DNA of 49,977 bases, from assembly GCF_002911015.1 (NCBI RefSeq), contig NZ_KZ626900.1, positions 1-49,977 on the forward strand, read 5' to 3'. A program made the position numbers and the translations under genes. This DNA is from Streptomyces populi. GTDB lineage: Bacteria > Actinomycetota > Actinomycetes > Streptomycetales > Streptomycetaceae. Below the pieces are notes generated by a model. The model was given only the letters and a program-made list of their open reading frames with translations, was not told the origin of the DNA and ran no database searches. Positions 1-8,435 of this stretch are shown one piece after another (the first letter of the stretch is position 1; every line of letters begins with the position of its first letter).

Positions 1-46
1 TCGCGGCACGGAGGTGAAGCGCCGCGCCCAGGCGCTCGCCGTCTGA
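1..46 (+). CDS. 3' end of an unidentified gene
   Basis: An open frame enters from the left edge and stops with TGA at 44-46. Only 14 residues are visible (RGTEVKRRAQALAV), too few to name a family. It lies 90 bp upstream of thiE on the same strand, with a strong hairpin between the two. Confidence 0.4.
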   Translation, partial: RGTEVKRRAQALAV

Positions 47-68
47 CCTGTTCGAGACCGTCCGGCAC

Positions 69-110
69 GGGGAGCACGGCGGCGGGACGATCCCGGCCGC
101 CGCGCTCCCC
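69..110 (+). terminator. GC-rich hairpin upstream of thiE
   Basis: GGGGAGC at 69-75 pairs with GCTCCCC at 104-110, and GGCGGC/GCCGCC pairs inside it. There is no T-tract. It fits a terminator for the upstream gene, as factor-assisted GC hairpins are common in Streptomyces, but it could also be an mRNA structure just ahead of the thiE ribosome binding site. Confidence 0.45.
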
Positions 111-136
111 GCGCACCGACAACGGGGGACCCACGC

Positions 137-796
137 ATGCCCGAGACCGCCGCCACGACCGCGCGGGGCCGCCTCGCCGACGCCCGTGTCTACCTCTGCA
201 CGGACGCCCGCAGACGCCAGGGCGACCTCCCCGAGTTCCTCGACGCGGTGCTCGCGGGCGGAGTCGACATCGTGCAGCTGCGCGACAAGGGCATGGAGGC
301 GGGGGAGGAGCTGGAGCACCTCCAGGTCTTCGCGGACGCCTGCGCCCGGCACGGCAAGCTCCTCGCGGTCAACGACCGGGCCGACGTGGCCCACGCCGCC
401 CGTGCCGACGTCCTGCACCTGGGCCAGGGGGACCTCCCGGTTCCCGCGGCCCGCGCGATCCTCGGCGACGAGGTGATCATCGGCCGTTCCACGCACGCCG
501 AGGCCGAGGCCCGGGCCGCCGCCGTCCAGGAGGGCGTGGACTACTTCTGCACCGGCCCCTGCTGGCCCACCCCCACCAAGCCCGGCCGCCACGCACCCGG
601 CCTCGGCCTCGTCCGCAGCACGGCGGCCCTCGGCACCGCCCGCCCCTGGTTCGCGATCGGCGGCATCGACCTCGGCCGGCTGGACGAGGTGCTCGAGGCG
701 GGCGCCCGCCGCGTCGTCGTCGTACGGGCGATCACCGAGGCGGACGACCCGGGCGCGGCGGCGGCGGAATTCGCGAAGCGACTGCGCACGGCGTAG
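137..796 (+). CDS. thiE: Thiamine-phosphate synthase ThiE
   Basis: 219 aa, normal length for the family. ThiE joins the pyrimidine (HMP-PP) and thiazole (HET-P) halves of thiamine into thiamine monophosphate in the cytoplasm. Family motifs appear in TIM-barrel order: VQLRDK (substrate and metal binding), LLAVNDRAD, HLGQGDL, IGRSTH, GPCWPTPTK (phosphate binding) and FAIGGI near the C-terminus. The ATG follows a GGGGGA Shine-Dalgarno sequence at a suitable distance. No thi-box riboswitch is visible just upstream. It is followed in the same direction by metF, which seems to have its own promoter. Confidence 0.95.
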   Translation: MPETAATTARGRLADARVYLCTDARRRQGDLPEFLDAVLAGGVDIVQLRDKGMEAGEELEHLQVFADACARHGKLLAVNDRADVAHAARADVLHLGQGDLPVPAARAILGDEVIIGRSTHAEAEARAAAVQEGVDYFCTGPCWPTPTKPGRHAPGLGLVRSTAALGTARPWFAIGGIDLGRLDEVLEAGARRVVVVRAITEADDPGAAAAEFAKRLRTA

Positions 797-888
797 CCCC
801 GTGGACCGTCCGCGGGAGCGTCCCGGCGGGGTCGCTGTCCGAGGGGTGGACAAGAACTCGACAGATCGGACAAATGTCAGCGGTTCGG

Positions 889-917
889 TTGGGTGACCGA
901 CGCCCTCTGGCTAACCT
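889..917 (+). promoter_or_regulatory. metF promoter, probably giving a leaderless mRNA
   Basis: TTGGGT at 889-894 and TAACCT at 912-917 are separated by 17 bp and resemble vegetative -35/-10 boxes. The metF ATG starts 7 bp after the -10, where transcription should begin, and no ribosome binding site precedes it. Confidence 0.6.
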
Positions 918-923
918 GCGAGT

Positions 924-1847
924 ATGGCCCTCGGATCCGCTTCCACCAGGACTGACCGCGCGCGCACCGTGCGCGACATGCTCGCGACCGGCAAACAGAC
1001 CTTTTCCTTCGAGTTCTCGGCGCCGAAGACCCCCAAGGGGGAGCGGAACCTGTGGAACGCCCTGCGGCGGGTCGAGGCCGTGGCCCCCGACTTCGTCTCC
1101 GTGACCTACGGGGCCGGCGGTTCCACACGGGCCGGCACGGTCAAGGAGACCGAGCAGATCGTCCTCGACACGACGCTCACCCCGGTCGCGCACCTCACCG
1201 CGGTCGATCACTCCATCGCGGAACTGCGCAACATCATCGGGCAGTACGCGGACGCGGGCATCCGCAACATGCTCGCCGTGCGCGGCGACCCGCCCGGCGA
1301 CCCCATGGGCGAGTGGGTCCCCCACCCCCAGGGGCTGACCTACGCGGCCGAACTGGTGCGCCTCATCAAGGAATCCGGCGACTTCTGCGTCGGGGTGGCG
1401 GCCTTCCCGGAGATGCACCCCCGTTCCACGGAGTGGGACCTGGACGTCTCCCACTTCGTCGACAAGTGCCGCGCCGGCGCCGACTACGCGATCACGCAGA
1501 TGTTCTTCCAGCCGGAGTCCTACCTCCGTCTGCGTGACCGGGTGGACGCGGCGGGTTGCGGGACGCCGGTCATTCCTGAAGTCATGCCCGTGACAAGTGT
1601 GAAGATGTTGGAACGGCTGCCCAAACTCTCGAACGCTTCGTTCCCGGACGTCCTGAAAGAGCGGATCCTCACAGTCAAAGACGATCCGGCGGCTGTACGC
1701 TCGATCGGGATCGAGTTCGCGACGGAGTTCTGCGCGAGGCTGCTGGCCGAGGGAGTCCCCGGACTGCACTTCATCACGCTCAACAACTCCACAGCGACGC
1801 TGGAAATCTACGAGAATCTGGGCCTGCATCACCCGCAGCAGGCCTAG
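924..1847 (+). CDS. metF: 5,10-methylenetetrahydrofolate reductase MetF
   Basis: 307 aa, typical of bacterial MetF. It reduces 5,10-methylene-THF to 5-methyl-THF with FAD, supplying the methyl group for methionine synthesis. Visible family signatures are FSFEFSAPKT (catalytic Glu region), VSVTYGAGGST, HLTAVDHS, RNMLAVRGDPPGDP, AITQMFFQPESYLRLRD (folate and FAD binding) and the C-terminal GLHFITLNNS. The ATG at 924 is chosen because the protein family begins close to here and because a -10 box ends 7 bp upstream; there is no Shine-Dalgarno sequence. The folate and methionine role is independent of thiE next door. Confidence 0.96.
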   Translation: MALGSASTRTDRARTVRDMLATGKQTFSFEFSAPKTPKGERNLWNALRRVEAVAPDFVSVTYGAGGSTRAGTVKETEQIVLDTTLTPVAHLTAVDHSIAELRNIIGQYADAGIRNMLAVRGDPPGDPMGEWVPHPQGLTYAAELVRLIKESGDFCVGVAAFPEMHPRSTEWDLDVSHFVDKCRAGADYAITQMFFQPESYLRLRDRVDAAGCGTPVIPEVMPVTSVKMLERLPKLSNASFPDVLKERILTVKDDPAAVRSIGIEFATEFCARLLAEGVPGLHFITLNNSTATLEIYENLGLHHPQQA

Positions 1848-1903
1848 ACCGGTCGCACCCGCGTACGACACACTGCGTAGCGGCCACTGGGAGAGGGGCG
1901 TAC

Positions 1904-2911
1904 ATGGGCTTGACGGTCCTCTATCTGGCATTCGGCATCGTCGCGCTGTGGCTGCTCGGCGAGGTGCTGTTGCAGTACAAGGCGCGGCTGCGCTTCAGGC
2001 TGCTCGCCTTCGTCGGCTTCCTCGGCGTGGTCCTCGGCGTCCTGATGCACTCGGTCGTGGTCATCGGGCTGGGCGCGGCCGCCTTCACGGTCGGCCAGAC
2101 GTACGTGACGCTGTCGTTCCGCCAGGGTTTCGCACAGGGCTGGGCCATCAACGGTCCCGGTGTGGAGGGCAAGGTCGGCAAGCTCAGCAAGCGCCGCCGC
2201 GGTGAGCCGGAGGAGGCGGAGGAGCCGGAGGAGAGCCCCGACCTGGACGAGGTCGAGGTGGCCGCCTACCGGCGTGAGGACCCCTACGCCGACGAGGACG
2301 ACGTGTTCACGCCCGCCTCGTCCGACCGGAACGCGACCCCGGAGCCGGCCGAGCCCACGGCCGCCGAGTCGACCTCGGTGTACGAGCCGCAGCCCCTGCC
2401 CGAGGACACCGGTTCCTACGGCGTCTACGACTCCGACGCGTACGCCGCCGCCACCGGCCAGTCCTACGCCGGCGCCGCCCAGTCCCAGGACCAGCAGGCC
2501 TACGCGACCGGCCAGAACGAGCAGGCCTACGCGACGGGTCAGAACCAGCAGGCCTACGCGTACGACGGCTACACGGGCTACGACCAGCAGCAGTACGGCT
2601 ACGGCACCGGCCAGCAGCAGTACGCCGGCTACACGGACCCGTACACCGGCCAGCAGACGTACACGGGCGCCGCGTACGACAACACCGCCTACAACGGCGG
2701 CGAGCAGCAGTACGCGCAGCAACAGCAGAACTACGGCCAGGACCAGTACGCCACCGGCACCTACGGCGGCGAGACCCCGGCCGGCGGCGTCTGGGTGCCG
2801 CAGCAGCGCACCGACGAGTACGGCGGCGAACTCCCGCCCGAGCAGCAGCAGTACCCGTACCAGGGCAACGGCAACGGCAACGCCGGGTACGACGAGCAGT
2901 ACCGCTACTGA
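1904..2911 (+). CDS. Membrane protein with long Tyr/Gln/Gly-rich low-complexity tail
   Basis: 335 aa. The N-terminus has about three hydrophobic segments (residues 2-23, 31-48 and 49-68), then a basic stretch (KLSKRRR), then an acidic Glu/Asp/Pro linker to about 150, and a tail of about 180 residues dominated by Tyr, Gln, Gly, Ala and Thr with repeats such as QQAYATGQN. The ATG follows GGGAGAGGGG. The DNA repeats imperfectly every 33 bp near 2494-2560. No enzymatic domain is recognised. The tail has the composition of bacterial prion-like or phase-separating regions, which is an inference. It sits between metF and a convergent minus-strand operon. Confidence 0.8.
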   Translation: MGLTVLYLAFGIVALWLLGEVLLQYKARLRFRLLAFVGFLGVVLGVLMHSVVVIGLGAAAFTVGQTYVTLSFRQGFAQGWAINGPGVEGKVGKLSKRRRGEPEEAEEPEESPDLDEVEVAAYRREDPYADEDDVFTPASSDRNATPEPAEPTAAESTSVYEPQPLPEDTGSYGVYDSDAYAAATGQSYAGAAQSQDQQAYATGQNEQAYATGQNQQAYAYDGYTGYDQQQYGYGTGQQQYAGYTDPYTGQQTYTGAAYDNTAYNGGEQQYAQQQQNYGQDQYATGTYGGETPAGGVWVPQQRTDEYGGELPPEQQQYPYQGNGNGNAGYDEQYRY

Positions 2912-2917
2912 CCGGCC

Positions 2918-2951
2918 GGGCGGCGGTGCGGGATCCCCCGGGCCGCCGCCC
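2918..2951. terminator. Hairpin between convergent genes
   Basis: GGGCGGCGG at 2918-2926 pairs with CCGCCGCCC at 2943-2951, starting 6 bp after the stop of the Tyr/Gln-rich protein gene. The opposing minus-strand gene ends at 3045, so the hairpin could serve both directions. Confidence 0.55.
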
Positions 2952-3044
2952 GCGGGAACGGCGTCCCGGCTCTCCCCGCTCGCCCCCGCGGCGCTCCGCG
3001 CCGTCCTTCCGCGTCCCGGCCGCCGTCCGCGCCCGCCGGGCCGT

Positions 3045-4595
3045 TCACTGCGAGCCCTGGAAGTCCGGCCCTTCCACGATCAGCCCGGCCACCAGCGCGC
3101 CCGACATGCCCGCGTGCGGCAGACCGCCGCCGGGGTGCGCCCAGCCCCCGGCCGCGAAGAGCCCCGGGATCCGCGTGGTGTTCGACGGGTGCAGCAGCCG
3201 CCCGCCCGCCGCGGCGAGCGCCGGGGCGGGAACCGCGCCGCCCTCCGCCCCGGTCACCGCCGCGATGTCGGCCGGGGTGCGGACCTCGTGCCACAGGAGC
3301 CGGCCGCGCAGACCGGGCAGGGCCCGCTCGGCGGTGTCCAGGACCCGCTCCACGTCCTCCCCGGACACCTGGGCCCCGGACGGCACCGTGACGGTCAGGG
3401 TGACCGCCTCGTGCTCCGCGTCCGGCACGAGCGCCGGGTCGTCGGGACGCGCCACCACGACGGTCGGCGCCGCGGGCACCCCGGGGCGCTCGCCGAAGAG
3501 CCGGTCCAGCTCGCCGTCGCGGTCGGCCGAGTGGACCACCGTCCGGTGGGCCGTCCCGGCGGGCCGCGCGCCGCGCAGCGCGAGCAGCAGCGTCAGCCGG
3601 CTGGGCGCGCCGGGCTGCGGAGGCACCTCGCCACCGTCCCGGAGTGCCGCCCCGGCGAGAAGGCCGTCCAGGGCGCCCGGCGCCACGCCCGCGACCACGA
3701 GGTCCGCCTCCTCGAACGTGCCTCCCCCGGATCCCGAGGACTCCGGGCCGCCCTCGGTGCCGGCAGCCGCGGCGCCGTCCCGGGAGAGCTCCACACCGGC
3801 GGCCCGGCCGTCCCTCTCGACGATCCGCTCGACGGAGGTGCCGAAACGGAACTCGACCCTGCGCTCCAGACACCGCTCGTACACGGCGCGCGCCAGTTCC
3901 CGGATGCCGCCGCGCACGTACCAGGTGCCGAAGGCGTGGTCCACGTACGGCAGTACGGCGGCGCTCGCCGGGGCGGTGCGCGGGTCCAGCCCGTACGCCA
4001 GGGCGTGGCTCTCCAGGAGGGCGGTCAGCCGGGGGTCGCGCAGCTCCCAGGCGGCCACCTCGGCGAGGGTGCCGGCCCGGCGGGTGCGCAGCAGCTTCCG
4101 GTGCGGCACCGAGGGGTAGGGCTCGCGTTCGGCCAGCACCTCCCAGTTGGGCCACAGCGGCTCCTCCAGGAGCGGACGGCGCGCACGGTCCCACGCCTCC
4201 CGGGCCCGCACCAGGAAGTCGCCCCACCGGGCGCCCGCGCCGTCGCCGAGCGCTTCGTCCAGTGCGGTGACCACACCCGCGCGCGAGGCGTTCGGCAGGG
4301 AGACCCGGGTGCCGTCGGCGAAGACGTGGCCGGCCGACGGGTCGACCTGCACCAGTTCGACGCACTCCTCCAGGGGCCGCTTCCCGGTCTTGACGAACAG
4401 GTCGCGGTAGACCGCGGGCACCGGCAGCAGCCCCGGCCCCGTGTCGAAGGCGAAGCCGTCCCGCTCGAAGCGGCGCACCGCACCGCCGTACGTCTCCGTG
4501 CGTTCGTACACCACCACCCGGTGGCCCGCGACGGCCAGCCGGGCGGCGGTCGCCATCGCGCCCATCCCGGCGCCGATCACCGCGATCCGTCCCAT
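3045..4595 (-). CDS. Phytoene-desaturase-like FAD-dependent oxidoreductase
   Basis: 516 aa from the ATG at 4595. The N-terminus is a classic Rossmann FAD site, RIAVIGAGMGAMATAARL, then VVVYERTETYGG (the Glu binds the ribose), matching the CrtI/phytoene dehydrogenase and amine-oxidase superfamily. The C-terminus has the matching FAD motif around GLFAAGGWAHPGGGLPHAG. The start is set by the dinucleotide-binding motif; the open frame extends further upstream but overlaps the next gene. There are no carotenoid biosynthesis partners nearby, so the substrate is unknown. It lies 35 bp downstream of the DUF4126 gene, probably in the same operon. Confidence 0.8.
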   Translation of the reverse strand: MGRIAVIGAGMGAMATAARLAVAGHRVVVYERTETYGGAVRRFERDGFAFDTGPGLLPVPAVYRDLFVKTGKRPLEECVELVQVDPSAGHVFADGTRVSLPNASRAGVVTALDEALGDGAGARWGDFLVRAREAWDRARRPLLEEPLWPNWEVLAEREPYPSVPHRKLLRTRRAGTLAEVAAWELRDPRLTALLESHALAYGLDPRTAPASAAVLPYVDHAFGTWYVRGGIRELARAVYERCLERRVEFRFGTSVERIVERDGRAAGVELSRDGAAAAGTEGGPESSGSGGGTFEEADLVVAGVAPGALDGLLAGAALRDGGEVPPQPGAPSRLTLLLALRGARPAGTAHRTVVHSADRDGELDRLFGERPGVPAAPTVVVARPDDPALVPDAEHEAVTLTVTVPSGAQVSGEDVERVLDTAERALPGLRGRLLWHEVRTPADIAAVTGAEGGAVPAPALAAAGGRLLHPSNTTRIPGLFAAGGWAHPGGGLPHAGMSGALVAGLIVEGPDFQGSQ

Positions 4596-4630
4596 GCCGG
4601 CGACTTTATCGGCCCCCGCCGGCACTCCCG

Positions 4631-5272
4631 TCAGTCGCGGTCCGCCCAGGGCGGCGCTCCGGCGACCCGGCGGGGCACCGCCGCGGCCGTCCGCCGCTCC
4701 TCCCGGCGCTGCGCCCGGCGGCGCAGGAACCGTCTGATCCGCGAGACGAGGAAGCAGAGCACCGCGAGCCCGGTGAACAGCAGCACGCCGGCGATGCTCG
4801 CCGCGGCCCAGGGATGGAAGATCGCCAGTGTGACGACGCCCGCCACCCCGAGATCCTCGGCGGTGCTCAGCACGATGTTGCTGAAGGGCTCCGGCGAGGA
4901 GTTGACCGCCATCCGCGTCCCGGCCTTGACCGCGTGACTGGCCAGCGCCGTCGAACCGCCGATCACGGCCGCCACCAGGTCCGAGACCGAGCCGCCCTGC
5001 CCGGCGAGCATCGCCCCGACCCAGGCCCCCGTGGCGGGCCGGATCACGGTGTGCACGGAGTCCCACACCGAGTCGACGTACGGGATCTTGTCGGCGACCG
5101 CCTCGCACAGGAAGAGGACGCCGACTGTGACCAGGATCTCAGGGCGTTGCAGGGCCGCCGGGACCTCGTCGCTCAGTCCGGTGGCGCCGAAGAGGCCGAG
5201 GAGCAGCACCACCGCGTACGCGTTGACGCCGCTGGCCCAGCCGCTGGTGAAGACCAGGGGGAGTACGGACAC
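4631..5272 (-). CDS. DUF4126 family integral membrane protein
   Basis: 213 aa starting with GTG. Hydrophobic segments with small-residue motifs (SGWASGVNAYAVVLLLGLFG; GAWVGAMLAGQGGSVSDLVAAVIGGSTALASHAVKAGTR) match the DUF4126 family, whose function is unknown. Four or five membrane spans are likely, followed by a very basic cytoplasmic tail (RIRRFLRRRAQRREERR). There is no Shine-Dalgarno sequence; a -10-like TACGAT ends 7 bp before the GTG, suggesting a leaderless transcript. It is the first gene of a two-gene operon with the flavoprotein. Confidence 0.8.
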   Translation of the reverse strand: MSVLPLVFTSGWASGVNAYAVVLLLGLFGATGLSDEVPAALQRPEILVTVGVLFLCEAVADKIPYVDSVWDSVHTVIRPATGAWVGAMLAGQGGSVSDLVAAVIGGSTALASHAVKAGTRMAVNSSPEPFSNIVLSTAEDLGVAGVVTLAIFHPWAAASIAGVLLFTGLAVLCFLVSRIRRFLRRRAQRREERRTAAAVPRRVAGAPPWADRD

Positions 5273-5279
5273 GGAGGGG

Positions 5280-5309
5280 ATCGTAACCAGGGGGCGGCCG
5301 GGGTGTCCT
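5280..5309 (-). promoter_or_regulatory. Putative promoter for the DUF4126 operon
   Basis: Read on the minus strand, AGGACA (5309-5304) and TACGAT (5285-5280) are separated by 18 bp. The GTG start at 5272 is 7 nt past the -10, as in leaderless genes. Confidence 0.45.
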
Positions 5310-5644
5310 GGGTCTGAGCACGTACGTCTGAGTATCCGTACCTACGGGGTGAGATGAGTAGGCGCACGGATGGGCCCGACCTGCGAGAACGGGAGAGTGG
5401 AGGCACGGAGAGGGGCGCGGCTCCGGCACCGCCGACACGGGGCGGCGGAACGGAACCCGCGCCCTTGGCCGCTCCTTCCGCCGACCCGCTCGGCGGGAGC
5501 GAGGCACGGGGGAACCCGGGGGGACGACCGAACGGGGGCCCGACGGGGGCACGGGGGGCACGGGGGAGCACGACGGAGCGCCGGTACGGACGGCCCGCGG
5601 GGGACGCGGCCGTCCGGACCGGCGCTTTCGTGCGCACGGCGTGA
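5310..5644. other. Intergenic stretch with a doubtful 96-codon open frame
   Basis: No convincing gene. An open frame at 5354-5644 (+), starting after GGGGTGAG, encodes a Gly/Arg/Pro/Glu low-complexity peptide with weaker third-position GC than its neighbours, so it is more likely chance. Near 5336-5347 there is a small inverted repeat, CCGTA-cc-TACGG, in a locally AT-richer patch that could be an operator or promoter. Confidence 0.3.
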
Positions 5645-5678
5645 GGCGCTCCGGAAACGGGTGCCGCTCCGGAGCGCC
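5645..5678 (-). terminator. Terminator of the ABC/YhgE/TetR operon
   Basis: GGCGCTCCGG at 5645-5654 and CCGGAGCGCC at 5669-5678 form a perfect 10-bp stem with a 14-nt loop, just past the stop codon of the TetR gene. Confidence 0.65.
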
Positions 5679-5685
5679 GACGGCC

Positions 5686-6315
5686 TCAGCGGTGACCGCT
5701 CACGCGTCCTTGCAGGAGCCGGGACAGTGCCGCGTGGACGTCGTCCAAGGAACGTTCCGGCTGGAAGGCCTGCCAGTCCAGGGCGGCCACCAGGACCATC
5801 CCGACCAGCGCCGCCGCCGTCAGCGGGATGTCGATCTCGTCGCTGAGTTCCCCGCCCGCCACCGCGTCGAGCAGCACGCCCTCGACGACCGCCACCGCCT
5901 GCTGACGCACCACCATCAGGGTGGACTGCCAGGCCCGGTTGGTGCGCCAGAGCTCCGCCACGTACAGCTGGGTGAACGCCGGGTAGCGGTTGATGAAGAC
6001 GAGCCCCGCCCGGATCATCGCGTCCAGCGCGTCGACCTTGCTGCCGCCGTCCCGCTCGGTCTTCTCCGCCGCCTCCCGCAGCGAGGCGGTGAGGAGCCCC
6101 ACGCCATGGCGCAGCAGCTCTTCGAAGAGGACCGATTTGCTCGCGAAGTTGTAGTAGACCGTGCCCTTCGCGACCCCGGCCCGCTCGGCGATCTCGTCCA
6201 CCGTGGTGGCGGAGAAGCCCTGTTCGGCGATCAGGGTGACGGCCGCCTCGTAGAGCTTCTGCCGGGTCGCCTCGCGGCGGCTGCCACCGCCCGCCGTGGT
6301 GCTGCTGCTTTCCAT
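5686..6315 (-). CDS. TetR/AcrR family transcriptional regulator
   Basis: 209 aa from the ATG at 6315. The N-terminal DNA-binding domain is clear: TRQKLYEAAVTLIAEQGF, then the helix-turn-helix TTVDEIAERAGVAKGTVYYNF at residues 38-57. The C-terminal ligand-binding domain is hydrophobic with no recognisable ligand. It is the last gene of the operon that starts with the degenerate ATPase at 9321, 35 bp after the YhgE/Pip gene. A TetR-type palindrome at 9361-9374 in front of the operon is its likely operator, so the protein probably represses its own operon. The inducer is unknown. Confidence 0.88.
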   Translation of the reverse strand: MESSSTTAGGGSRREATRQKLYEAAVTLIAEQGFSATTVDEIAERAGVAKGTVYYNFASKSVLFEELLRHGVGLLTASLREAAEKTERDGGSKVDALDAMIRAGLVFINRYPAFTQLYVAELWRTNRAWQSTLMVVRQQAVAVVEGVLLDAVAGGELSDEIDIPLTAAALVGMVLVAALDWQAFQPERSLDDVHAALSRLLQGRVSGHR

Positions 6316-6350
6316 GGCTCCGATTGTCACAGGAGCGTCCGCGCGCGCCG

Positions 6351-8435
6351 TCACAGGCTCAGCTCCGGATGCAGCCGGTCGAGGGTCCACACCTGCTTGC
6401 GGCGCGCCGTCAGGGCGGTGAGCGCGAGCGCGCCCACCGTGAAGGCCGCCAGCACGGCGCACGCCGTCCGCACCGGCTCCAGGCCGCCGCCGGTGATGAG
6501 CCTGCGGAGGGCCTCGACGACGTAACTCATCGGCAGGAAGGGGTGGATCGCGTTGAAGAAGCCCGGACTGGTCTGGACGGGGTACGTGCCGCCCGCCGAC
6601 GTCAGCTGGAGCATCAGGAAGGCCAGGACGAGGATCCGGCCCGCCGCTCCGAAACGGGCGTTGAGCCACTGCACGATCGCCGCGAAGCAGGCCGTCACCA
6701 GGAACAGGAAACCGACCGTCCCCGCCGCCCGAGCCATTTGCAGACCGATCGCCCAGTGCAGCACCGCCATCAGGGCGCTCGTCTGGAGCACGCCGACGAC
6801 GGCGACCGGCAGCCAGCCCGCCAGCGCGATGCGCCACGCCGAGGCGCCCGCCGCGAGCGCGCGCCGGTTCAGCGGCTGGATCAGCATGTACGCCACCATC
6901 GCGCCGACCCACAGGGACAGCGGGATGAAGTACGGGGCGAAACCGGTGCCGTAGTTGGGCGCCTTGTGCAGGTCCCGGGAGGCCATGCGCACCGGGTCGG
7001 CCATGACCTCGGTCCGCAGATCGCGGTCGGGCTTGTCGTAGTCGGGGATCCGCCCGGCGCCGTCGTGCAGGCCGCCCGCCAGCTTCCCGGAGCCGTCGAC
7101 GAGCTTGTACAGGCCGCCGTCGAGGGCGCTCGCGCCGGTCTTCAGCCGGCCGACGCCCTTGTCGAGGTCGGCCGCGCCGGTCCTGGCGGTGCCGAGCCCG
7201 GAGTGCAGCCGCTTCGCGCCCCTGGCGACCGCTGCGGCGCCGTCGTTCAGGTCGTCGATCTTGGAGACGGTGTCGTCGAGGTCCTCGGAGAGGTGCGGCG
7301 CGCGGGCGGCGAGGGCGCGGGCCTGCTTCTCCAGGGTGGCCAGGTTCTTGTCCAGCTCGGTGAGGTCGCCGTCCTGGTCGCCGATCAGCGTGTTGACGTC
7401 CTCGGTGATCGCGACGACGTCCCCGGCGGCCTCCTTGGCCTTCGTCAGCTCGGGACACGCCGGGTCGGGGACCGGCAGGGCCTCGCACCGCGCGTGGTGC
7501 ACGGTGTTCAGCGCCTCGGAGGCGGTGCGCGCGCCCTTGGCCGCGGCCGGGGCCGTCTTCACCAGGGTGCCGAGGTTGTGCCGGATCCCCACGGCGGAGT
7601 CGGCGACCAGCTCGGCCGTGTCGCCGATCGACTTCTCGTTGTCCTCCAGGAAGGGGCCCACCTTGTCCGCGACCCCGTCGACCTTGTCCGCCAGCGCCTG
7701 TGTGCCGTCCGCGACCTGTCGCGAACCGTCCTCCAGGTCGCCCGCGCCCGTGGTGAGCCTCCTGAGGCCCCCGGAGAGCTTCCCGCTGCCCGCCTTGGCC
7801 TCCTTCAGGCCGTCCGCGAGATCCTTGGACCCCTTCTTCGCCCTGCCGAGGCCGCCGCTGAGCCGGTCGGCGCCCTCGGCCGCCTTCACGGTCTTCCCGT
7901 GGATGTCCGAGAACGAGATGAAGATCTTGTCGAGGAACGAACGCGAGGCCTTCGTGGAGGCGGCCGTCCGCACCTCGCTGAACACCGTGCGGGAGATCTG
8001 CCCGACGATGTAGTTGTTCGCGTCGTTGGTCCGCACCTGGAGCGCGCTCGTCTCGGGAGAGGTCCCGGAACTGGACGCGATCCTCCTGCTGAAGTCGTCC
8101 GGCATGGTCAGCGACAGGTAGTACGTGCCGTCCTCCACGCCCCGCCGGGCCTCGGCCGAGCTCACCTCGTGCCACTCGAAGGTGTCGCTGTCGCGCAGCT
8201 TCTCGGTGATGGTGTCCCCGACGGCGATCCTGCGACCGCCGGCCGTCGCCCCCTCGTCGTCGTTCACCAGCGCCACGGGGATGCGGTCGAGACGGCCGTA
8301 CGGGTCCCAGAACGACCACAGGTAGAGGGCGCCGTACAGCAGGGGCAGCAGCAGGAGCGCGACCAGGGCGGCGCGCGGGAGCTTGCCCCGGCCGAAGCGG
8401 CGGAGTTCGAGGAAGGCCAGTTCAGGCGAGCGCAT
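6351..8435 (-). CDS. YhgE/Pip family membrane protein
   Basis: 694 aa. One membrane span near residues 20-42 is followed by an extracytoplasmic region of about 430 residues with repeated Gly-containing heptads (ADGLKEAKAGSGKLSGGL, GAGDLEDGSRQVADGTQALAD), then five or six C-terminal spans, the layout of YhgE/Pip (phage infection protein) and ABC-2-like membrane proteins. The N-terminal VALVNDDEGA motif is typical. In Gram-positive bacteria relatives include the phage receptor Pip and MmpL-associated or secretion-linked proteins. Its ATG overlaps the end of the ATPase gene by 14 bp, implying coupling. It likely works with that protein and is controlled by the downstream TetR. Confidence 0.85.
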   Translation of the reverse strand: MRSPELAFLELRRFGRGKLPRAALVALLLLPLLYGALYLWSFWDPYGRLDRIPVALVNDDEGATAGGRRIAVGDTITEKLRDSDTFEWHEVSSAEARRGVEDGTYYLSLTMPDDFSRRIASSSGTSPETSALQVRTNDANNYIVGQISRTVFSEVRTAASTKASRSFLDKIFISFSDIHGKTVKAAEGADRLSGGLGRAKKGSKDLADGLKEAKAGSGKLSGGLRRLTTGAGDLEDGSRQVADGTQALADKVDGVADKVGPFLEDNEKSIGDTAELVADSAVGIRHNLGTLVKTAPAAAKGARTASEALNTVHHARCEALPVPDPACPELTKAKEAAGDVVAITEDVNTLIGDQDGDLTELDKNLATLEKQARALAARAPHLSEDLDDTVSKIDDLNDGAAAVARGAKRLHSGLGTARTGAADLDKGVGRLKTGASALDGGLYKLVDGSGKLAGGLHDGAGRIPDYDKPDRDLRTEVMADPVRMASRDLHKAPNYGTGFAPYFIPLSLWVGAMVAYMLIQPLNRRALAAGASAWRIALAGWLPVAVVGVLQTSALMAVLHWAIGLQMARAAGTVGFLFLVTACFAAIVQWLNARFGAAGRILVLAFLMLQLTSAGGTYPVQTSPGFFNAIHPFLPMSYVVEALRRLITGGGLEPVRTACAVLAAFTVGALALTALTARRKQVWTLDRLHPELSL

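Noticed and set aside
5354..5644. A 96-aa plus-strand gene
   Set aside because: Weak codon bias and low-complexity content; kept only as a doubtful note in the intergenic entry.
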